A DNA stretch of 64,000 bases from Acidimicrobiaceae bacterium (GTDB taxonomy: Bacteria; Actinomycetota; Acidimicrobiia; Acidimicrobiales; RAAP-2): the NCBI GenBank assembly GCA_027315315.1, contig DAHUYG010000033.1, positions 62,001-126,000 of the forward strand, written 5' to 3'. Below, piece after piece: positions 1 through 9,093 of the stretch (position 1 is the first letter of the stretch; each line of letters opens with the position of its first letter). The position numbers and the translations under genes are program-made. Under the pieces are notes generated by a model. It saw nothing but the letters and a program-made list of their open reading frames with translations, ran no database searches and was not told the DNA's origin.

Positions 1-118
1 CGGGCGGCAGCGATCGCTCGAGGGTGCCCTGGGGGCCCTGCACGGTCACCGACCGGCCGGCGAGGGTCACCGACACCCCCGAGGGGATGGCGATCGGGGC
101 TCTTCCGACGCGCGACAT
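1..118 (-). CDS. rplF: 50S ribosomal protein L6, N-terminal fragment (cut by window edge)
   Basis: The first 39 codons of L6 read from an ATG at 118 and run off the window. The translation begins [15 protein letters not shown], the usual start of bacterial L6, which binds 23S rRNA near the sarcin-ricin loop. It follows rpsH on the same strand in the standard spc order, with a gap of about 57 nt. The remainder of the gene lies outside the window, so nothing can be said about its C-terminus. Confidence 0.93.
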   Translation of the reverse strand, partial: MSRVGRAPIAIPSGVSVTLAGRSVTVQGPQGTLERSLPP

Positions 119-175
119 CAGCGAGCACCTCCCAAGGGGCCCGGGCGCGCACGGCGACGCTGCGTGAGGAATCGG

Positions 176-580
176 CTACCAGACATAACAGAGCACCTCG
201 CCCCCCAGGTGGTGCTGCCGGGCCTCGCGGTCGGTCATGAGCCCGTGGCTCGTGGACACCACGGCGACACCCACGCCACCGAGCACCCGGGGGATGCGGT
301 CGGCACGAGCGTAGATGCGAAGGCCCGGCTTGGAGACGCGCTTCAACCCGGCGATGGTCCGCGACCGGTCCGGGGCGTACTTCATGGTGATCTCGAGGGT
401 CGACCCGGGACCCCGGTCGGCCTTGGAGACCGAGTACCCCGCGATGTAGCCCTCCTTCTCCAAGATGGCGGCGAGCGCCTCTTTCACCTTGGAGCCGGGC
501 ATCTTCACGGTGTCGAACTGCGCCGAGTTCGCGTTCCGGATGCGGGTGAGCATGTCCGCGATGGGATCGGTCATCGTCAT
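176..580 (-). CDS. rpsH: 30S ribosomal protein S8
   Basis: A 134-residue protein with full-length S8 features: the N-terminal [14 protein letters not shown] motif and the C-terminal segment ending [10 protein letters not shown]8 binds the central domain of 16S rRNA and is a primary assembly protein. In many bacteria it also represses the spc operon, but no such RNA site was identified here. Its start overlaps the stop region of rpsN by a few bases of spacer only, consistent with translational coupling in the spc gene order. Confidence 0.97.
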   Translation of the reverse strand: MTMTDPIADMLTRIRNANSAQFDTVKMPGSKVKEALAAILEKEGYIAGYSVSKADRGPGSTLEITMKYAPDRSRTIAGLKRVSKPGLRIYARADRIPRVLGGVGVAVVSTSHGLMTDREARQHHLGGEVLCYVW

Positions 581-593
581 GACGCCACCTCCC

Positions 594-779
594 TCACCAG
601 CTCGACTTGGTCACGCCCGGCACCTCGCCGGCGTGGACCATCGTCCGGAGGCAAATGCGGCACAGACCGAACTTGCGGAACACCGCCTTGGGGCGTCCGC
701 ACCGCTGGCAGCGCGTGTAGCCGCGCACCTTGAACTTCGGGATCCGTTGCTGCTTTTGGATGAGTGCCTTCTTTGCCAT
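594..779 (-). CDS. rpsN: 30S ribosomal protein S14, zinc-binding (type Z)
   Basis: A 61-residue S14 of the short zinc-binding class. The zinc ribbon is intact: Cys24-x2-Cys27 and Cys40-x2-Cys43, in contexts RCQRCG and LCRICL. It ends in the typical PGVTKSSW tail. It sits between rplE and rpsH. Actinobacteria often encode this form in the spc operon and may carry a second zinc-free copy elsewhere for zinc starvation; no second copy is in this window. Confidence 0.97.
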   Translation of the reverse strand: MAKKALIQKQQRIPKFKVRGYTRCQRCGRPKAVFRKFGLCRICLRTMVHAGEVPGVTKSSW

Positions 780-784
780 GTCGC

Positions 785-1405
785 TTATCGGGTCTCCTGT
801 CGGAACGGAAAGCCGAACGCCCGGAGGAACGCGCGGCCCTCGTCGTCATTGGAAGCGGTGGTGACGATCGTGATGTCCATGCCCCGCACCGTGTCGATGC
901 GGTCGTAGTCGATCTCGGGGAAGATCAGCTGCTCGGTGACGCCGAAGGTGTAGTTGCCGTTCCCGTCGAACGAGCGGGGCGAGAGGCCCCGGAAGTCACG
1001 CACACGCGGGATCGTGATCGAGATCAGCCGGTCAAAGAACTCCCAGGCCCGGTCGCCCCGGAGGGTCACCTTCACGCCGATCGCGTTGCCCTCCCGGAGC
1101 TTGAAGCCGGCGATCGACTTCTTGGCCCGGGTGACGACGGGCTTCTGCCCCGAGATCATCTCGAGGTCGCGCTGTGCGCCCTCGATCAGGGAGGGCTGCT
1201 GGGTGGCCCGGCCGACCCCCATGTTGAGCACGATCTTCTCGAGGCGCGGCACCTGCATGACGTTGTCGAGGCCGAGATCGCGCTGCAGTTCGGCCCGAAA
1301 CTGGCCGAGGTAACGCTCCTTCAGGCGGGGCCGGGAGGCGGTTCGCCCGCCGGACGCACCGTCGGCCGGGACCGGGCCCTTGGACTCGGATGCGTCCTCG
1401 CGCAC
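785..1405 (-). CDS. rplE: 50S ribosomal protein L5
   Basis: L5 binds 5S rRNA and helps form the central protuberance. The conserved core ([25 protein letters not shown]-like end) occupies the C-terminal 180 residues. The ORF track extends this frame far upstream into rplX, which is not real. I chose the GTG at 1405 (206 aa) because GAGGAG lies 6 nt upstream. An alternative GTG at 1426 overlaps the rplX stop and would add seven residues. Either way the protein has a charged N-terminal extension of roughly 20 residues relative to most L5 proteins. Confidence 0.93.
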   Translation of the reverse strand: MREDASESKGPVPADGASGGRTASRPRLKERYLGQFRAELQRDLGLDNVMQVPRLEKIVLNMGVGRATQQPSLIEGAQRDLEMISGQKPVVTRAKKSIAGFKLREGNAIGVKVTLRGDRAWEFFDRLISITIPRVRDFRGLSPRSFDGNGNYTFGVTEQLIFPEIDYDRIDTVRGMDITIVTTASNDDEGRAFLRAFGFPFRQETR

Positions 1406-1422
1406 CTCGGTCTCCTCGGGGC

Positions 1423-1731
1423 TCACAGCTGGGCCCCGCACTTCCGGCAGACGCGCACCTTGCGGCCCTCGTCGTCGATGTCCATTCCCACGCGAGCCGG
1501 ACCGCCGTGCGCGTTGCACCACACCGAGACGGCTGAGGCCGCCATCGGCATGAACTTGTCGATGATGCCGCCCTGCATCGTTGCCCGCCTTGGCTTGGTG
1601 TGGCGCTTGGCGATGTTGACGCCGTCGAGCACCACCTTGTCCTCTGAGGGCACGGTGCGGACCACCTCGCCCCGCTGGCCGCGGTGCTTTCCGGTGCGGA
1701 CCACGACCCGGTCGCCCTTGCGGATCCGCAT
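1423..1731 (-). CDS. rplX: 50S ribosomal protein L24
   Basis: A 102-residue L24 starting [11 protein letters not shown], with the KOW motif ([10 protein letters not shown]) and a C-terminal CRKCGAQL zinc-like pair; a CNAHGG segment precedes it. L24 initiates 50S assembly and lies near the tunnel exit. The ATG at 1731 overlaps the rplN stop (TGATG), which argues for translational coupling. The longer 166-residue track entry runs back into rplN in the wrong frame and was trimmed. Confidence 0.96.
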   Translation of the reverse strand: MRIRKGDRVVVRTGKHRGQRGEVVRTVPSEDKVVLDGVNIAKRHTKPRRATMQGGIIDKFMPMAASAVSVWCNAHGGPARVGMDIDDEGRKVRVCRKCGAQL

Positions 1732-2099
1732 CAGAGCACCTCCGGAGCGAGCGAGACGATGCGCATGAAGCGCTTGTCGCGCAGCTCCCGGCCAACCGGA
1801 CCGAAGATACGGGTCCCGCGGGGCTGCTGCTGGTCGTTGATCAGCACGGCGGCGTTCTCGTCGAAGCGGATGTAGCTGCCGTCGGGGCGGCGCTTCTCCT
1901 TCTTCGTCCGCACGACGACGCAACGCACGACGTCGCCCTTCTTCACGGCGGCGCCCGGGATGGCGTCCTTCACCGTGGCGACGAAGATGTCACCGATGCT
2001 CGCGTAGCGGCGGCGCGAGCCCCCGAGCACCCGGATGCAGAGCACCTCTTTGGCCCCGGAGTTGTCGGCCACCCGCAGCCGCGATTCCTGCTGGATCAT
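1731..2099 (-). CDS. rplN: 50S ribosomal protein L14
   Basis: A 122-residue L14 beginning [17 protein letters not shown], the family signature, and ending [10 protein letters not shown]14 contacts 16S rRNA in intersubunit bridges and is a docking site for silencing factors such as RsfS. Length is exactly the family norm. The start at 2099 overlaps the rpsQ stop by 4 nt (ATGA arrangement). The 326-residue track entry that includes this protein is an upstream read-through in the frame of rpmC and rpsQ. Confidence 0.97.
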   Translation of the reverse strand: MIQQESRLRVADNSGAKEVLCIRVLGGSRRRYASIGDIFVATVKDAIPGAAVKKGDVVRCVVVRTKKEKRRPDGSYIRFDENAAVLINDQQQPRGTRIFGPVGRELRDKRFMRIVSLAPEVL

Positions 2100-2371
2100 C
2101 GGGCGCGCTCCATGACCTCGGTGAGACGCCAGCGCTTCAGCTTCGAAAGCGGGCGCGTCTCGGTGACCCGGACCCGGTCGCCCACCTTGGCGGTGTTCTC
2201 CGGGTCGTCCACGTAGAGGCGCTTGGTACGCTGGACCGTCTTGCCGTAGCGGGGGTGCCTCACCCGCTCGACGACGGCGACGACGACCGTCGAGCGCATC
2301 GAGTCGGATACGACCATGCCCTCTCGGACCTTGCGCCGGTTCGCCCGGTTCTCGGTTGTGTCGGCCATCAC
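2096..2371 (-). CDS. rpsQ: 30S ribosomal protein S17
   Basis: A 91-residue S17 with the OB-fold core: [16 protein letters not shown], then [15 protein letters not shown]17 is a primary 16S-binding protein. The start is a double ATG, and the second Met could equally be used. It overlaps the 3' end of rpmC by 4 nt and rplN by 4 nt, so the three genes are tightly coupled. Confidence 0.97.
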   Translation of the reverse strand: MMADTTENRANRRKVREGMVVSDSMRSTVVVAVVERVRHPRYGKTVQRTKRLYVDDPENTAKVGDRVRVTETRPLSKLKRWRLTEVMERAR

Positions 2372-2898
2372 TGCTCCTCGTCGACCTGGGACGTCTCGGC
2401 GGACCTGCGGATTCGCCGGGCGCGGGGGCGCCTCGCTGCGGGCTGCTCGGCGGCCGGCTCCTCGGCGGCCGGCTCCTCATCTGGTTCACCTGGTTCGTCG
2501 CCGGCGGCGGGCTCGATCTCGACCTGCTCGGTCTCGGATGCCTTCGCTCGCCGCCTGGGTCGCGCCCGCGGTGCCTCGGAGCCCTCCTCGGAGTCTTCCT
2601 CGGTGTCGAGCACAGGCTCCTCGGCCGCCCGCTCGGCGTCGCGCCGCTGCGCGCGGACCCGCTCGGGCCTCGGTGCCGGCGGCTCGTAGGTGACGCCCTC
2701 GGCCTCGGCAATCTCGATCGCCCGCAGGACGGTCATGGCGCGGGCGATGTCCCGCCGGACCAACTTGATCTGGGCGACGTTGTCGAGCTGTCCGGTGGCG
2801 AGCTGGAAGCGGAGATTGAGCAACTCGCGACGGGACTCCACCAACCGTTGTCCCAGCTCCTCGGGGTCCATCGTGAAGAACTCGGTCGATCGGGCCAT
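2368..2898 (-). CDS. rpmC: 50S ribosomal protein L29 with a long acidic C-terminal extension
   Basis: Residues 1-70 are a normal L29: a helical hairpin with [16 protein letters not shown] and the following [14 protein letters not shown] helix. Family members are usually 60-75 residues, but this one is 176. The additional 105 residues are low-complexity and rich in Glu, Ala, Pro and Arg (for example [14 protein letters not shown] and [15 protein letters not shown]). The frame is open without interruption and the stop overlaps rpsQ, so the tail is not an annotation artefact. L29 sits at the polypeptide exit next to L23, the docking platform for trigger factor and SRP; the tail could reach that surface (inference). 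Confidence 0.93.
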   Translation of the reverse strand: MARSTEFFTMDPEELGQRLVESRRELLNLRFQLATGQLDNVAQIKLVRRDIARAMTVLRAIEIAEAEGVTYEPPAPRPERVRAQRRDAERAAEEPVLDTEEDSEEGSEAPRARPRRRAKASETEQVEIEPAAGDEPGEPDEEPAAEEPAAEQPAARRPRARRIRRSAETSQVDEEQ

Positions 2899-3335
2899 CA
2901 GACCGACACCTCCGAGGCACCGTGGGTGCCCGGACGGACCACGAAGCGCGCCTTGATCGGCAGCTTCTGGATGGCCCGCTCCATGGCCGCGCGAGCGAGC
3001 GTGCTCTCCACGCCCGAGAGCTCGAAGAGGATCCGGCCGGGGCGAACCACTGCCACCCAGTGCTCGGGGTTGCCCTTACCCGAGCCCATCCGGGTCTCGG
3101 CGGGCTTCTCGGTGACCGGCTTGTCGGGGAAGACGCGGATCCAGACCTTCCCGCCGCGTCGCACGTGACGGGTCATCGCGATCCGGGCGGCTTCGATCTG
3201 GCGGGCGGTGATCCACCCGGGCTCGAGCGCCTGGATGCCGAAGTCGCCGAAGGTGATGGTGGTGCCACCCTTTGACACGCCACGGAGGCGCCCGCGCTGC
3301 TGCTTGCGGTGACGGACCTTGCGGGGCATCAGCAT
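2898..3335 (-). CDS. rplP: 50S ribosomal protein L16
   Basis: A 145-residue L16 starting [15 protein letters not shown], the canonical N-terminus. It contains the [15 protein letters not shown] segment that lines the A-site finger region and contacts aminoacyl-tRNA. Length matches the family. Its stop overlaps the rpmC start at 2898 and its start is 2 nt from the rpsC stop, as in a single translationally coupled operon. Confidence 0.97.
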   Translation of the reverse strand: MLMPRKVRHRKQQRGRLRGVSKGGTTITFGDFGIQALEPGWITARQIEAARIAMTRHVRRGGKVWIRVFPDKPVTEKPAETRMGSGKGNPEHWVAVVRPGRILFELSGVESTLARAAMERAIQKLPIKARFVVRPGTHGASEVSV

Positions 3336-3337
3336 GA

Positions 3338-4432
3338 CTAGTCGGACTCCCTGCGGAAGTGGGGCGCCTCGTGGTGCTGGTGGCGCGTCTGGCGCTCCAT
3401 CTGCTCGTCCTGGGCCAGACGGCGCTCGAGCTCGTCGGGCTCGGAGGGCACCTCGAGGAGCTCGCGGGCCGGCGTCTCGGGGGTCTCTGGGGCCTCTGCG
3501 GTCTCCGGGGCCTCTGCGGTTTCGGGGGCCTCTGCGGTTTCGGGGGCCTCCGGGGTCTCCGCCGCTGGCGGTTCGGGTGCCGCGGCGACGGGCGGGGCCA
3601 CGGCCGCCTCGGGCGCCTCGGGCGCCTCTTCGATGAGGTCGTCGTCCATGCCGTCGTCGACGGCGCTCCCGGGCTCGCCCTGGTCCCGACGCCGGCGACC
3701 GCCGCCCGCGGTGATCAGTCGGCGCGGCCGGGCCTGGCCCGAGGTCTCCCCGACCGCCATGGCCGCCTCACGGGTGATCTTGTCGTCGATCGACACCTTG
3801 TAGGGCAGGATGTCGCCCTTGTAGATCCAGACCTTGACGCCGACGCGGCCGGCGGTGGTGCGGGCCTCGCGGAACCCGTAGTCGACGTCGGCCCGCAGCG
3901 TCTGGAGGGGCACCCGGCCCTCGCGGTAGGACTCCTTGCGGGACATCTCCGAACCGCCGAGGCGCCCCGAGCACTGCACCCGCACCCCCTGGGCGCCGGC
4001 CTTCTGCACGGTCTGGATGGCCCGCTTCATGGCCCGGCGGAACGCCACACGACGGACAAGCTGGTCGCAGATGCCCTGCGCGATGAGGGCGGCGTCCATC
4101 TCGGGGCGCTTGATCTCTTGGATGTTGAGCTGGATCCGGTTGGGGAGGCCGGTGATCTCCTCCAGCTTCTTCTTCAGCCGGTCGGCCTCCGAGCCGCGCC
4201 GCCCGATGACGATCCCCGGACGCGCCGTGTGGATGTCCACCCGGACGCGGTCGCGCGTGCGCTCGACCTCGATGCGGCTGACCGCCGCCGCCTCGAGCTG
4301 TGACATGAGGTAGTCGCGGATACGCCAGTCCTCAACCACGAAGTCGCGGTAGCGGCGCTCCTCGAACCACCGGGACTTCCAGTCGGTCGTGACGCCGAGC
4401 CGGAACCCGTAGGGGTTGACCTTCTGACCCAT
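3338..4432 (-). CDS. rpsC: 30S ribosomal protein S3 with an Ala/Pro/Glu/Thr-repeat C-terminal extension
   Basis: Residues 1-220 are standard S3: [13 protein letters not shown] start, KH domain with [14 protein letters not shown], and the C-terminal domain ending at about [10 protein letters not shown]3 forms the mRNA entry channel and contributes helicase activity. The protein is 364 residues, against about 210-275 for most bacteria. The extra 145 residues are acidic and contain a run of APETAE hexapeptides followed by a charged terminus rich in Glu, Arg and His. The repeat is visible at DNA level as 18-bp units. Start and stop couple to rplV and rplP. Confidence 0.95.
   Translation of the reverse strand: MGQKVNPYGFRLGVTTDWKSRWFEERRYRDFVVEDWRIRDYLMSQLEAAAVSRIEVERTRDRVRVDIHTARPGIVIGRRGSEADRLKKKLEEITGLPNRIQLNIQEIKRPEMDAALIAQGICDQLVRRVAFRRAMKRAIQTVQKAGAQGVRVQCSGRLGGSEMSRKESYREGRVPLQTLRADVDYGFREARTTAGRVGVKVWIYKGDILPYKVSIDDKITREAAMAVGETSGQARPRRLITAGGGRRRRDQGEPGSAVDDGMDDDLIEEAPEAPEAAVAPPVAAAPEPPAAETPEAPETAEAPETAEAPETAEAPETPETPARELLEVPSEPDELERRLAQDEQMERQTRHQHHEAPHFRRESD
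3492..3545 (-). repeat. 18-bp tandem repeat inside rpsC tail
   Basis: Three adjacent 18-bp units, gcctctgcggtttcgggg on the plus strand (units 2 and 3 identical, unit 1 differs at a few positions), with a degenerate fourth unit next to them. They encode the APETAE repeats of the S3 extension and keep its frame because 18 is a multiple of three. Such arrays can change copy number by slippage. Confidence 0.85.
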
Positions 4433-5139
4433 TAGCCCTTCGTCTCCTCGCCGGCCTGCGCGCCCTGTTCGTCGTCTTCGTCCTGCTCTGCCTCTTCAGC
4501 GGCCTCGTCGTCCGAAGCCTCGGCGGTCTCGTCGGCCGCGAGATCCTCGTCCATCTCGAGCTGCTCGTCCTCGGGCAGCTCGTCTTCGAGCTCGAGCTCT
4601 TCGGCCTCCGCCTCCTCGGCCTCCGCCGCGAGCCGGGCCTCCTCGGCCTCCGCCTGTGCGGCGCGGCGCCTCGTGAGGCGGCCCGAGAGATCGGCACGGC
4701 GACGCGACTCGGTCACCCGGCGGGAGCGGCGGGCCTGATTGGCGTCGCGCTCGGCCCGCCGGCGGGCCAGTCGCTCGTCGTCCATCCGGCTCACGATCAC
4801 GGTGACGTGGCAGCTGCGCTTGCGGATCCTGGTCGCCCGGCCCCGCGCCCGGGGGCGCCAGCGCTTGGCGGTCGGCGCCTCGTCCGCGTAGCAGGCCGAC
4901 ACGTAGAGGTCCTCGGCGTCCTGGCCGTCGTTGTGCACGGCATTGGCGACGGCGGAGGCGAGCACCTTCGCGATCTCGAGCGCGGCCTGGCGTTCGGTCC
5001 CCCGCAGGATCTCGGCCGCGCGGTCGGCGTCCTCGCCCCTGATCAGGTCGAGGACCTGGCGGGCCTTCGGGGCCGGGATCGACGAGTGCTTCAAAACCGC
5101 CCGGGTCCCGGGGCGCTCGTTGGTCTTCACGCCGGGCAT
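4432..5139 (-). CDS. rplV: 50S ribosomal protein L22 with a long acidic C-terminal extension
   Basis: Residues 1-118 are L22: [36 protein letters not shown] and the tunnel beta-hairpin region [17 protein letters not shown]. The hairpin lines the peptide tunnel and touches the macrolide site. Most L22 proteins are 110-130 residues; this is 235. The tail first has a basic helical stretch and then about 75 strongly acidic residues (for example [14 protein letters not shown]). C-terminal extension of L22 is known in some actinobacteria such as mycobacteria, but this acidic form is extreme. The stop overlaps the rpsC start. Confidence 0.95.
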   Translation of the reverse strand: MPGVKTNERPGTRAVLKHSSIPAPKARQVLDLIRGEDADRAAEILRGTERQAALEIAKVLASAVANAVHNDGQDAEDLYVSACYADEAPTAKRWRPRARGRATRIRKRSCHVTVIVSRMDDERLARRRAERDANQARRSRRVTESRRRADLSGRLTRRRAAQAEAEEARLAAEAEEAEAEELELEDELPEDEQLEMDEDLAADETAEASDDEAAEEAEQDEDDEQGAQAGEETKG

Positions 5140-5417
5140 CAGCGCCTCCCGGCCCGTTCCTGGCCGGCGTGGAACCTGAAGGTCCGCGTCGGCGCGAACT
5201 CGCCGAGCTTGTGGCCGACCATGGACTCGGTCACGTACACGGGCACGTGGCGGCGCCCGTCGTGGACGGCGATCGTGTGCCCGACCATGTCGGGGATGAT
5301 CGTCGAGCGCCTCGACCAGGTCTTAATGACCCGCTTCTCGCCCGTGGCGTTGAGTGCGTCGACCTTCTTCAGGAGGTGATCGTCGACGAAGGGCCCCTTC
5401 TTCAAGCTGCGCGGCAT
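5139..5417 (-). CDS. rpsS: 30S ribosomal protein S19
   Basis: A 92-residue S19 starting [16 protein letters not shown], with the [19 protein letters not shown] core and [14 protein letters not shown]19 lies in the 30S head beside S13. I trimmed the 126-residue track entry to the ATG at 5417, because the upstream 34 codons lie in the 3' end of rplB in another frame. The stop overlaps the rplV start by one base. Confidence 0.97.
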   Translation of the reverse strand: MPRSLKKGPFVDDHLLKKVDALNATGEKRVIKTWSRRSTIIPDMVGHTIAVHDGRRHVPVYVTESMVGHKLGEFAPTRTFRFHAGQERAGRR

Positions 5418-5425
5418 CTCGTCCC

Positions 5426-6262
5426 CTATCGCCTCGCCCCGCGGGTGCGGCGACGGCGGATGATCAACTTGTCCGAGTCCTTGTGGCGGGCCCGGGTCCG
5501 GCCCTCGGTCTTGCCCCACGGCGACACAGGGTGGCGGCCGCCCGAGGACTTGCCCTCGCCACCGCCGAGCGGGTGGTCGACGGGGTTCATGGCGACGCCG
5601 CGTGTCTGGGGGCGGATGCCCTTCCAGCGGTTGCGGCCGGCCTTGCCGACCTTGATCAGCTCCGCCTCGGGGGTGCCGACGACGCCGAGGGTCGCCCGGC
5701 AGTCGATCGAGACCCGACGCATCTCGGTCGAGGGCAGCCGCAGGGTCGCGAAGCCGCCGTCCTTGGCCACGAGCTGCACGCTCATGCCGGCACCCCGCGC
5801 CATCTTGCCGCCGCCGCCGGGCCGCAGCTCCACGTTGTGGACCACCGAGCCGACCGGGATGTAGCGCATGGGCAGGGCGTTGCCCGGCCGGATCTCGGCG
5901 CCTTGGCCGCTCTGGAGCCGGTCACCGACCTTCACCTGGGCCGGGGCGAGGATGTAGCGCTTCTCGCCGTCCACGTAGTGGAGCAGGGCGATCCGAGCGT
6001 TGCGGTTGGGGTCGTATTCGATCGCGGCGACCTTGGCCGGCACGCCGTCCTTGTCCCGGCGGAAGTCCACGATGCGGTACTGGCGCTTGTGGCCGCCGCC
6101 GCGGTGGCGCGAGGTCTTGCGGCCGTAGTTGTTGCGGCCGCCGCTCGAAGGGAGCGGTGCGGTGAGGGAGCGCTCGGGGCGGCTGCGGGTGATCTCGGAG
6201 AAGTCGGCGACGCTCTGGAACCGGCGTCCCGGGCTGGTGGGCTTTCGTGAGCGGACGGCCAT
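5426..6262 (-). CDS. rplB: 50S ribosomal protein L2
   Basis: A 278-residue L2, full length. It has the RNA-binding [17 protein letters not shown] region and the [13 protein letters not shown] loop containing the conserved histidine near the peptidyl transferase centre. It ends in the usual basic KLIIRRRR segment. L2 is needed for subunit association. It is 8 nt from rpsS and 8 nt from rplW in the S10 gene order. Confidence 0.98.
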   Translation of the reverse strand: MAVRSRKPTSPGRRFQSVADFSEITRSRPERSLTAPLPSSGGRNNYGRKTSRHRGGGHKRQYRIVDFRRDKDGVPAKVAAIEYDPNRNARIALLHYVDGEKRYILAPAQVKVGDRLQSGQGAEIRPGNALPMRYIPVGSVVHNVELRPGGGGKMARGAGMSVQLVAKDGGFATLRLPSTEMRRVSIDCRATLGVVGTPEAELIKVGKAGRNRWKGIRPQTRGVAMNPVDHPLGGGEGKSSGGRHPVSPWGKTEGRTRARHKDSDKLIIRRRRTRGARR

Positions 6263-6270
6263 CGGTGTTC

Positions 6271-6561
6271 CTAGCTCTCGAAGAGGTCGATCTTGTCGCC
6301 CGAATGCAGCGTCACGAAGGCGCGCTTCGTGTCGGCGCGGCGACCGGGCACGTTCGTGCGGCGGTTGCGGGTGGACTTCCCCCGGCGGTTCAGGGTGTTC
6401 ACGTTGTCGACCTTCACGCCGAAGGCCTCCTCCACCGCACGACGGATCTCGAGCTTGTTGGCGTGCGGGTGGACGATGAAGACGTAGACGTTCTGCTCCA
6501 TGAGCCCGTAGGTCTTCTCGGAGACGACCGGGCGCACGAGCACATTGCCGAGGTCAGGCAT
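6271..6561 (-). CDS. rplW: 50S ribosomal protein L23
   Basis: A 96-residue L23 starting [16 protein letters not shown] and containing [17 protein letters not shown]23 is the main docking site of trigger factor and SRP at the tunnel exit. I chose the ATG at 6561, five codons inside the track entry, because it overlaps the rplD stop by 8 nt and matches the family N-terminus. Confidence 0.96.
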   Translation of the reverse strand: MPDLGNVLVRPVVSEKTYGLMEQNVYVFIVHPHANKLEIRRAVEEAFGVKVDNVNTLNRRGKSTRNRRTNVPGRRADTKRAFVTLHSGDKIDLFES

Positions 6562-7273
6562 CGCCCTGCTCCTCATTCTCGGGCTCCTCGGCGGCGGCCT
6601 CGGGCGTCCCGCCCCCCGGCAGCGTGGCGTCGGTGAACACGACCCAGTCGCTGCGGAGCACGTCGTAGGCGTTGAGCTCGGAGGCGACGATGGTGTCGAC
6701 CTCCGAGAGGTTGGCGAAGGACCGGCCGGCGACGAGGTCGTCGCCGGCCAACACCGCGAGCACCCGGCCGCCGAGGTCGAGCGCCTCCAGGGCGGCGATG
6801 GCGTCCTTGGTCTTCGGCTGCTCCCAGGGCCAGCGGTCGACGACGAGCACCCGGCCGTCTGCCGCCCGGTCGCTCAGCGCACTGGCGAGCGCCAGGCGCA
6901 CCATCTTCTTCGGGGTCCGCTGGCGGTAGCTGCGGGGCTTGGGCCCGAGGGCGATGCCGCCGCCGGCGAAGTGCGGCGAGCGCTCGGAGCCCTGGCGGGC
7001 TCGTCCGGTGCCCTTCTGGCGGTACGGCTTGGCGCCCCCACCGCGCACCTCGGCCCGGGTCTTGGTCGACTGGGTGCCCGAGCGCGCCGCCGCCAGCTGG
7101 GCCGTCACGACCTGGTGCAGCACCGCCTCGTTGGGCTCGATCCCGAAGATGCTCGGTTCGAGGTCGACCTCGCCCAGCTTCTCACCCGATGCGTCGTAGC
7201 GGTTCGCGCTCCGGCGGGTCGGCGCGGGCCGCTCCTTGCGCACGGGGCCGCGCAGCGCGCTTTCGGGGCTCAC
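6554..7273 (-). CDS. rplD: 50S ribosomal protein L4
   Basis: A 239-residue L4. The tunnel-extending loop is present (RGGGAKPYRQKGTGRARQGS followed by a histidine- and glycine-rich stretch). The N-terminal 25 residues and a C-terminal acidic tail ([17 protein letters not shown]) make it longer than typical 205-215-residue L4 proteins. The GTG start overlaps the rplC stop (GTGA). In some bacteria L4 represses its own operon; no such site was recognised here. Confidence 0.96.
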   Translation of the reverse strand: MSPESALRGPVRKERPAPTRRSANRYDASGEKLGEVDLEPSIFGIEPNEAVLHQVVTAQLAAARSGTQSTKTRAEVRGGGAKPYRQKGTGRARQGSERSPHFAGGGIALGPKPRSYRQRTPKKMVRLALASALSDRAADGRVLVVDRWPWEQPKTKDAIAALEALDLGGRVLAVLAGDDLVAGRSFANLSEVDTIVASELNAYDVLRSDWVVFTDATLPGGGTPEAAAEEPENEEQGDA

Positions 7274-7929
7274 CGGGCGCTCCCGTTCTGGCCGGCACCC
7301 TTCACGGTGTTGCGGAGCACGACCATCCCGCCCCGGGGTCCCGGGATGGCCCCCTTCACGAGGACGAGCTCACGCTCGGGGTCCGACGAGACGATCTGGA
7401 GGTTGAGGGCGGTCACGCGCCGGGCGCCGAGGCGGCCGGCCATTCGGGTGCCCTTGAAGACCCGCGACGGGGTGGCACAGGCGCCGATCGAACCGGGGGC
7501 CCGGTGGTGCTTGTGGTTGCCGTGCGCGCCGCCCTGGCCCTTGAAGTTGTGGCGCTTCATGCCGCCGGCGAAGCCCTTTCCCTTGGAGACCGCAATGGCG
7601 TCCACCCGGTCGCCGGGGCTCCAGATCTCCGCCGTCAGCTGCTGGCCGACCTCGAAGTCGCTGATGTCGTCGAGGCGCAGCTCGACGAGGCGCCGGCCCG
7701 GCTCGACCCCAGCCGACTCGTAGTGGCCCTCGACCGGCTTGTTGAGCGTCGAGCGGCGCCGGAAGCCGTAGGTGACCTGGAGGGCGGCGTAGCCCTCCTT
7801 CTCGGGGGTCTTCACCTGGACCACGCGCACGGGCGCGACGCGCAGCACGGTCACGGGGATGGCCCGGTTCTGGTCGTCCCAGATCTGGGTCATGCCGACC
7901 TTCTCGCCGACGATCGCCTTGGTGCTCAC
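7270..7929 (-). CDS. rplC: 50S ribosomal protein L3
   Basis: A 219-residue L3 with the GEKVGMTQIWDDQ start, SKGKGFAGGMKRHNFKGQ loop (reaching the peptidyl transferase centre; the Gln is the methylated residue in some bacteria) and HRAPGSIGACATPSRVFKG. The start is the GTG at 7929 (STKAIVGEK follows); the 321-residue track version begins in non-coding leader. Unusually, rpsJ does not precede it: the next upstream ribosomal gene is 2.16 kb away. Confidence 0.96.
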   Translation of the reverse strand: MSTKAIVGEKVGMTQIWDDQNRAIPVTVLRVAPVRVVQVKTPEKEGYAALQVTYGFRRRSTLNKPVEGHYESAGVEPGRRLVELRLDDISDFEVGQQLTAEIWSPGDRVDAIAVSKGKGFAGGMKRHNFKGQGGAHGNHKHHRAPGSIGACATPSRVFKGTRMAGRLGARRVTALNLQIVSSDPERELVLVKGAIPGPRGGMVVLRNTVKGAGQNGSAR

Positions 7930-8328
7930 TGCTGCGTCTTTCTGGCCCCGAGGGGCCGCCGTCCACGCCAACGCTCCGCCCGGTTTCCCCGTGCGGAGCG
8001 CTCGATCGTGTCGACCCGAGGTCCCCGGCATACCGGGCGCTCGGGCACATCTGCTGAGGGGTGGACCAGGTTTTGGCCCGAAGAGGGAGGCTACACCACC
8101 CACGATGCGCTCCGCCACGGCGCCCCGGCGCGAGATCGACCGTGACCTGGCCGTGGTGCTCTCGTGCTGGGGCTCCCGAGCAACCTCGGGTGGGGGCCCG
8201 AGCGCCCCGGAGATCTCCATCTGCCCCGGTTGCATCCCGCGCTGCGCCGGGATCGCGTCCGGCGGGCCACCCGGCGGCGGCGGGGAGGACGCCGTTGGGC
8301 ACCCGTGGGCGCCCGGCCCCCGATCGGC
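7930..8328. other. Non-coding leader and spacer upstream of rplC
   Basis: About 400 bp between rplC and the upstream helical-protein gene. No ORF here has a recognisable protein. It must contain the signals for the rplC-rplF operon if that operon is transcribed independently. A TAGCCT hexamer on the minus strand (near 8090) resembles the TAGNNT -10 elements seen elsewhere in this window, but no convincing -35 accompanies it. The sequence is long enough for an S10-type leader RNA; I could not identify a known one. Confidence 0.4.
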
Positions 8329-8802
8329 TCAGACCCGGGCGGCCGCCACGTGGGGCAGGGCCAGGATCTCGGCCAGGGGATCTCCCTCTTCCTTGCCGAG
8401 CGCCCGGCGGGCGAAGGCGATCAGCGCCTCCTCGTGGGCCACGTAGGCGAGCGCGACCTCTCGCTCGAATGGTTCCTCGGCGAGCTCGACCAGCTGGCGG
8501 TACTTGGGCAGGAACTCCCCGGCCACCGCCTCGGTCCCCTCGAGCGTTGCCTCCCAGGTCCCCTCGGCCGAGCGCTCCGCTATCGTGACCGCCCCGGCGG
8601 CGGTCGCATCGGTGTCCCCCCGGTCGAACCCGAGACGGTCCATGACCGGCTCGGCCAGCTCCTTCGTCGCCCGCTCGAGCAGGGTCAGGACCTCGAGCTG
8701 GTGGCGGCGCTCCTCGTCGTACTCGTGTGCGGCCAGCCACCCGAAGAAGGTCTCTCCAAGCACCTCACCCTGGTAGGACTCGGTCCAAAGCTCGGCGCGC
8801 AT
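8329..8802 (-). CDS. Small helical protein, possibly ferritin-like
   Basis: A 157-residue, mostly helical acidic protein. Two long helices carry Glu and His in ferritin-like spacing (FFGWLAAHEYDEERRHQLEVL and REVALAYVAHEEALIAFARRAL), which is the basis for the suggestion of a four-helix metal-binding fold. That is inference; no family was firmly recognised. I chose the ATG at 8802 because TACCAT lies exactly 6 nt upstream, the leaderless-promoter arrangement repeated across the window; the longer track entry lacks such support. It lies between rpsJ and rplC, an unusual place for a non-ribosomal gene, and probably has its own promoter. Confidence 0.6.
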   Translation of the reverse strand: MRAELWTESYQGEVLGETFFGWLAAHEYDEERRHQLEVLTLLERATKELAEPVMDRLGFDRGDTDATAAGAVTIAERSAEGTWEATLEGTEAVAGEFLPKYRQLVELAEEPFEREVALAYVAHEEALIAFARRALGKEEGDPLAEILALPHVAAARV

Positions 8803-8808
8803 GGGGCC

Positions 8809-8814
8809 ATGGTA
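8809..8814 (-). promoter_or_regulatory. Leaderless -10 element
   Basis: TACCAT on the minus strand, 6 nt before the ATG at 8802. No Shine-Dalgarno sequence is present, so transcription probably starts at or next to the start codon. Confidence 0.5.
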
Positions 8815-9093
8815 GGCCCACCCCGTCCGCCGGTGCACCGCCGGCATCACGACCGGAAGCCCGGTCTCGCCGCCCCGGCGGCTCTGCTGACTAGCAAGGC
8901 CTTGACATGGCCGTGACGAACGAGTCGAAGGTCGACTCCGCTCCAGCGCCCGGCACGATCTCATCGACCGCGGAATGACGTTGAGGCCCGGCCGCCGAGC
9001 GAGTTCGGCTGCGACCAGATCACCCAAGCCAGCAGCCGCCAGAATTCGTGGTGGGATCACCGCTCACCCGACGCCCGACTGGGCCTTGGGCAC

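Noticed and set aside
7270-8235. 321-aa version of L3
   Set aside because: The extra 100 residues lie in the leader and have no resemblance to L3. The GTG at 7929 matches the family N-terminus.
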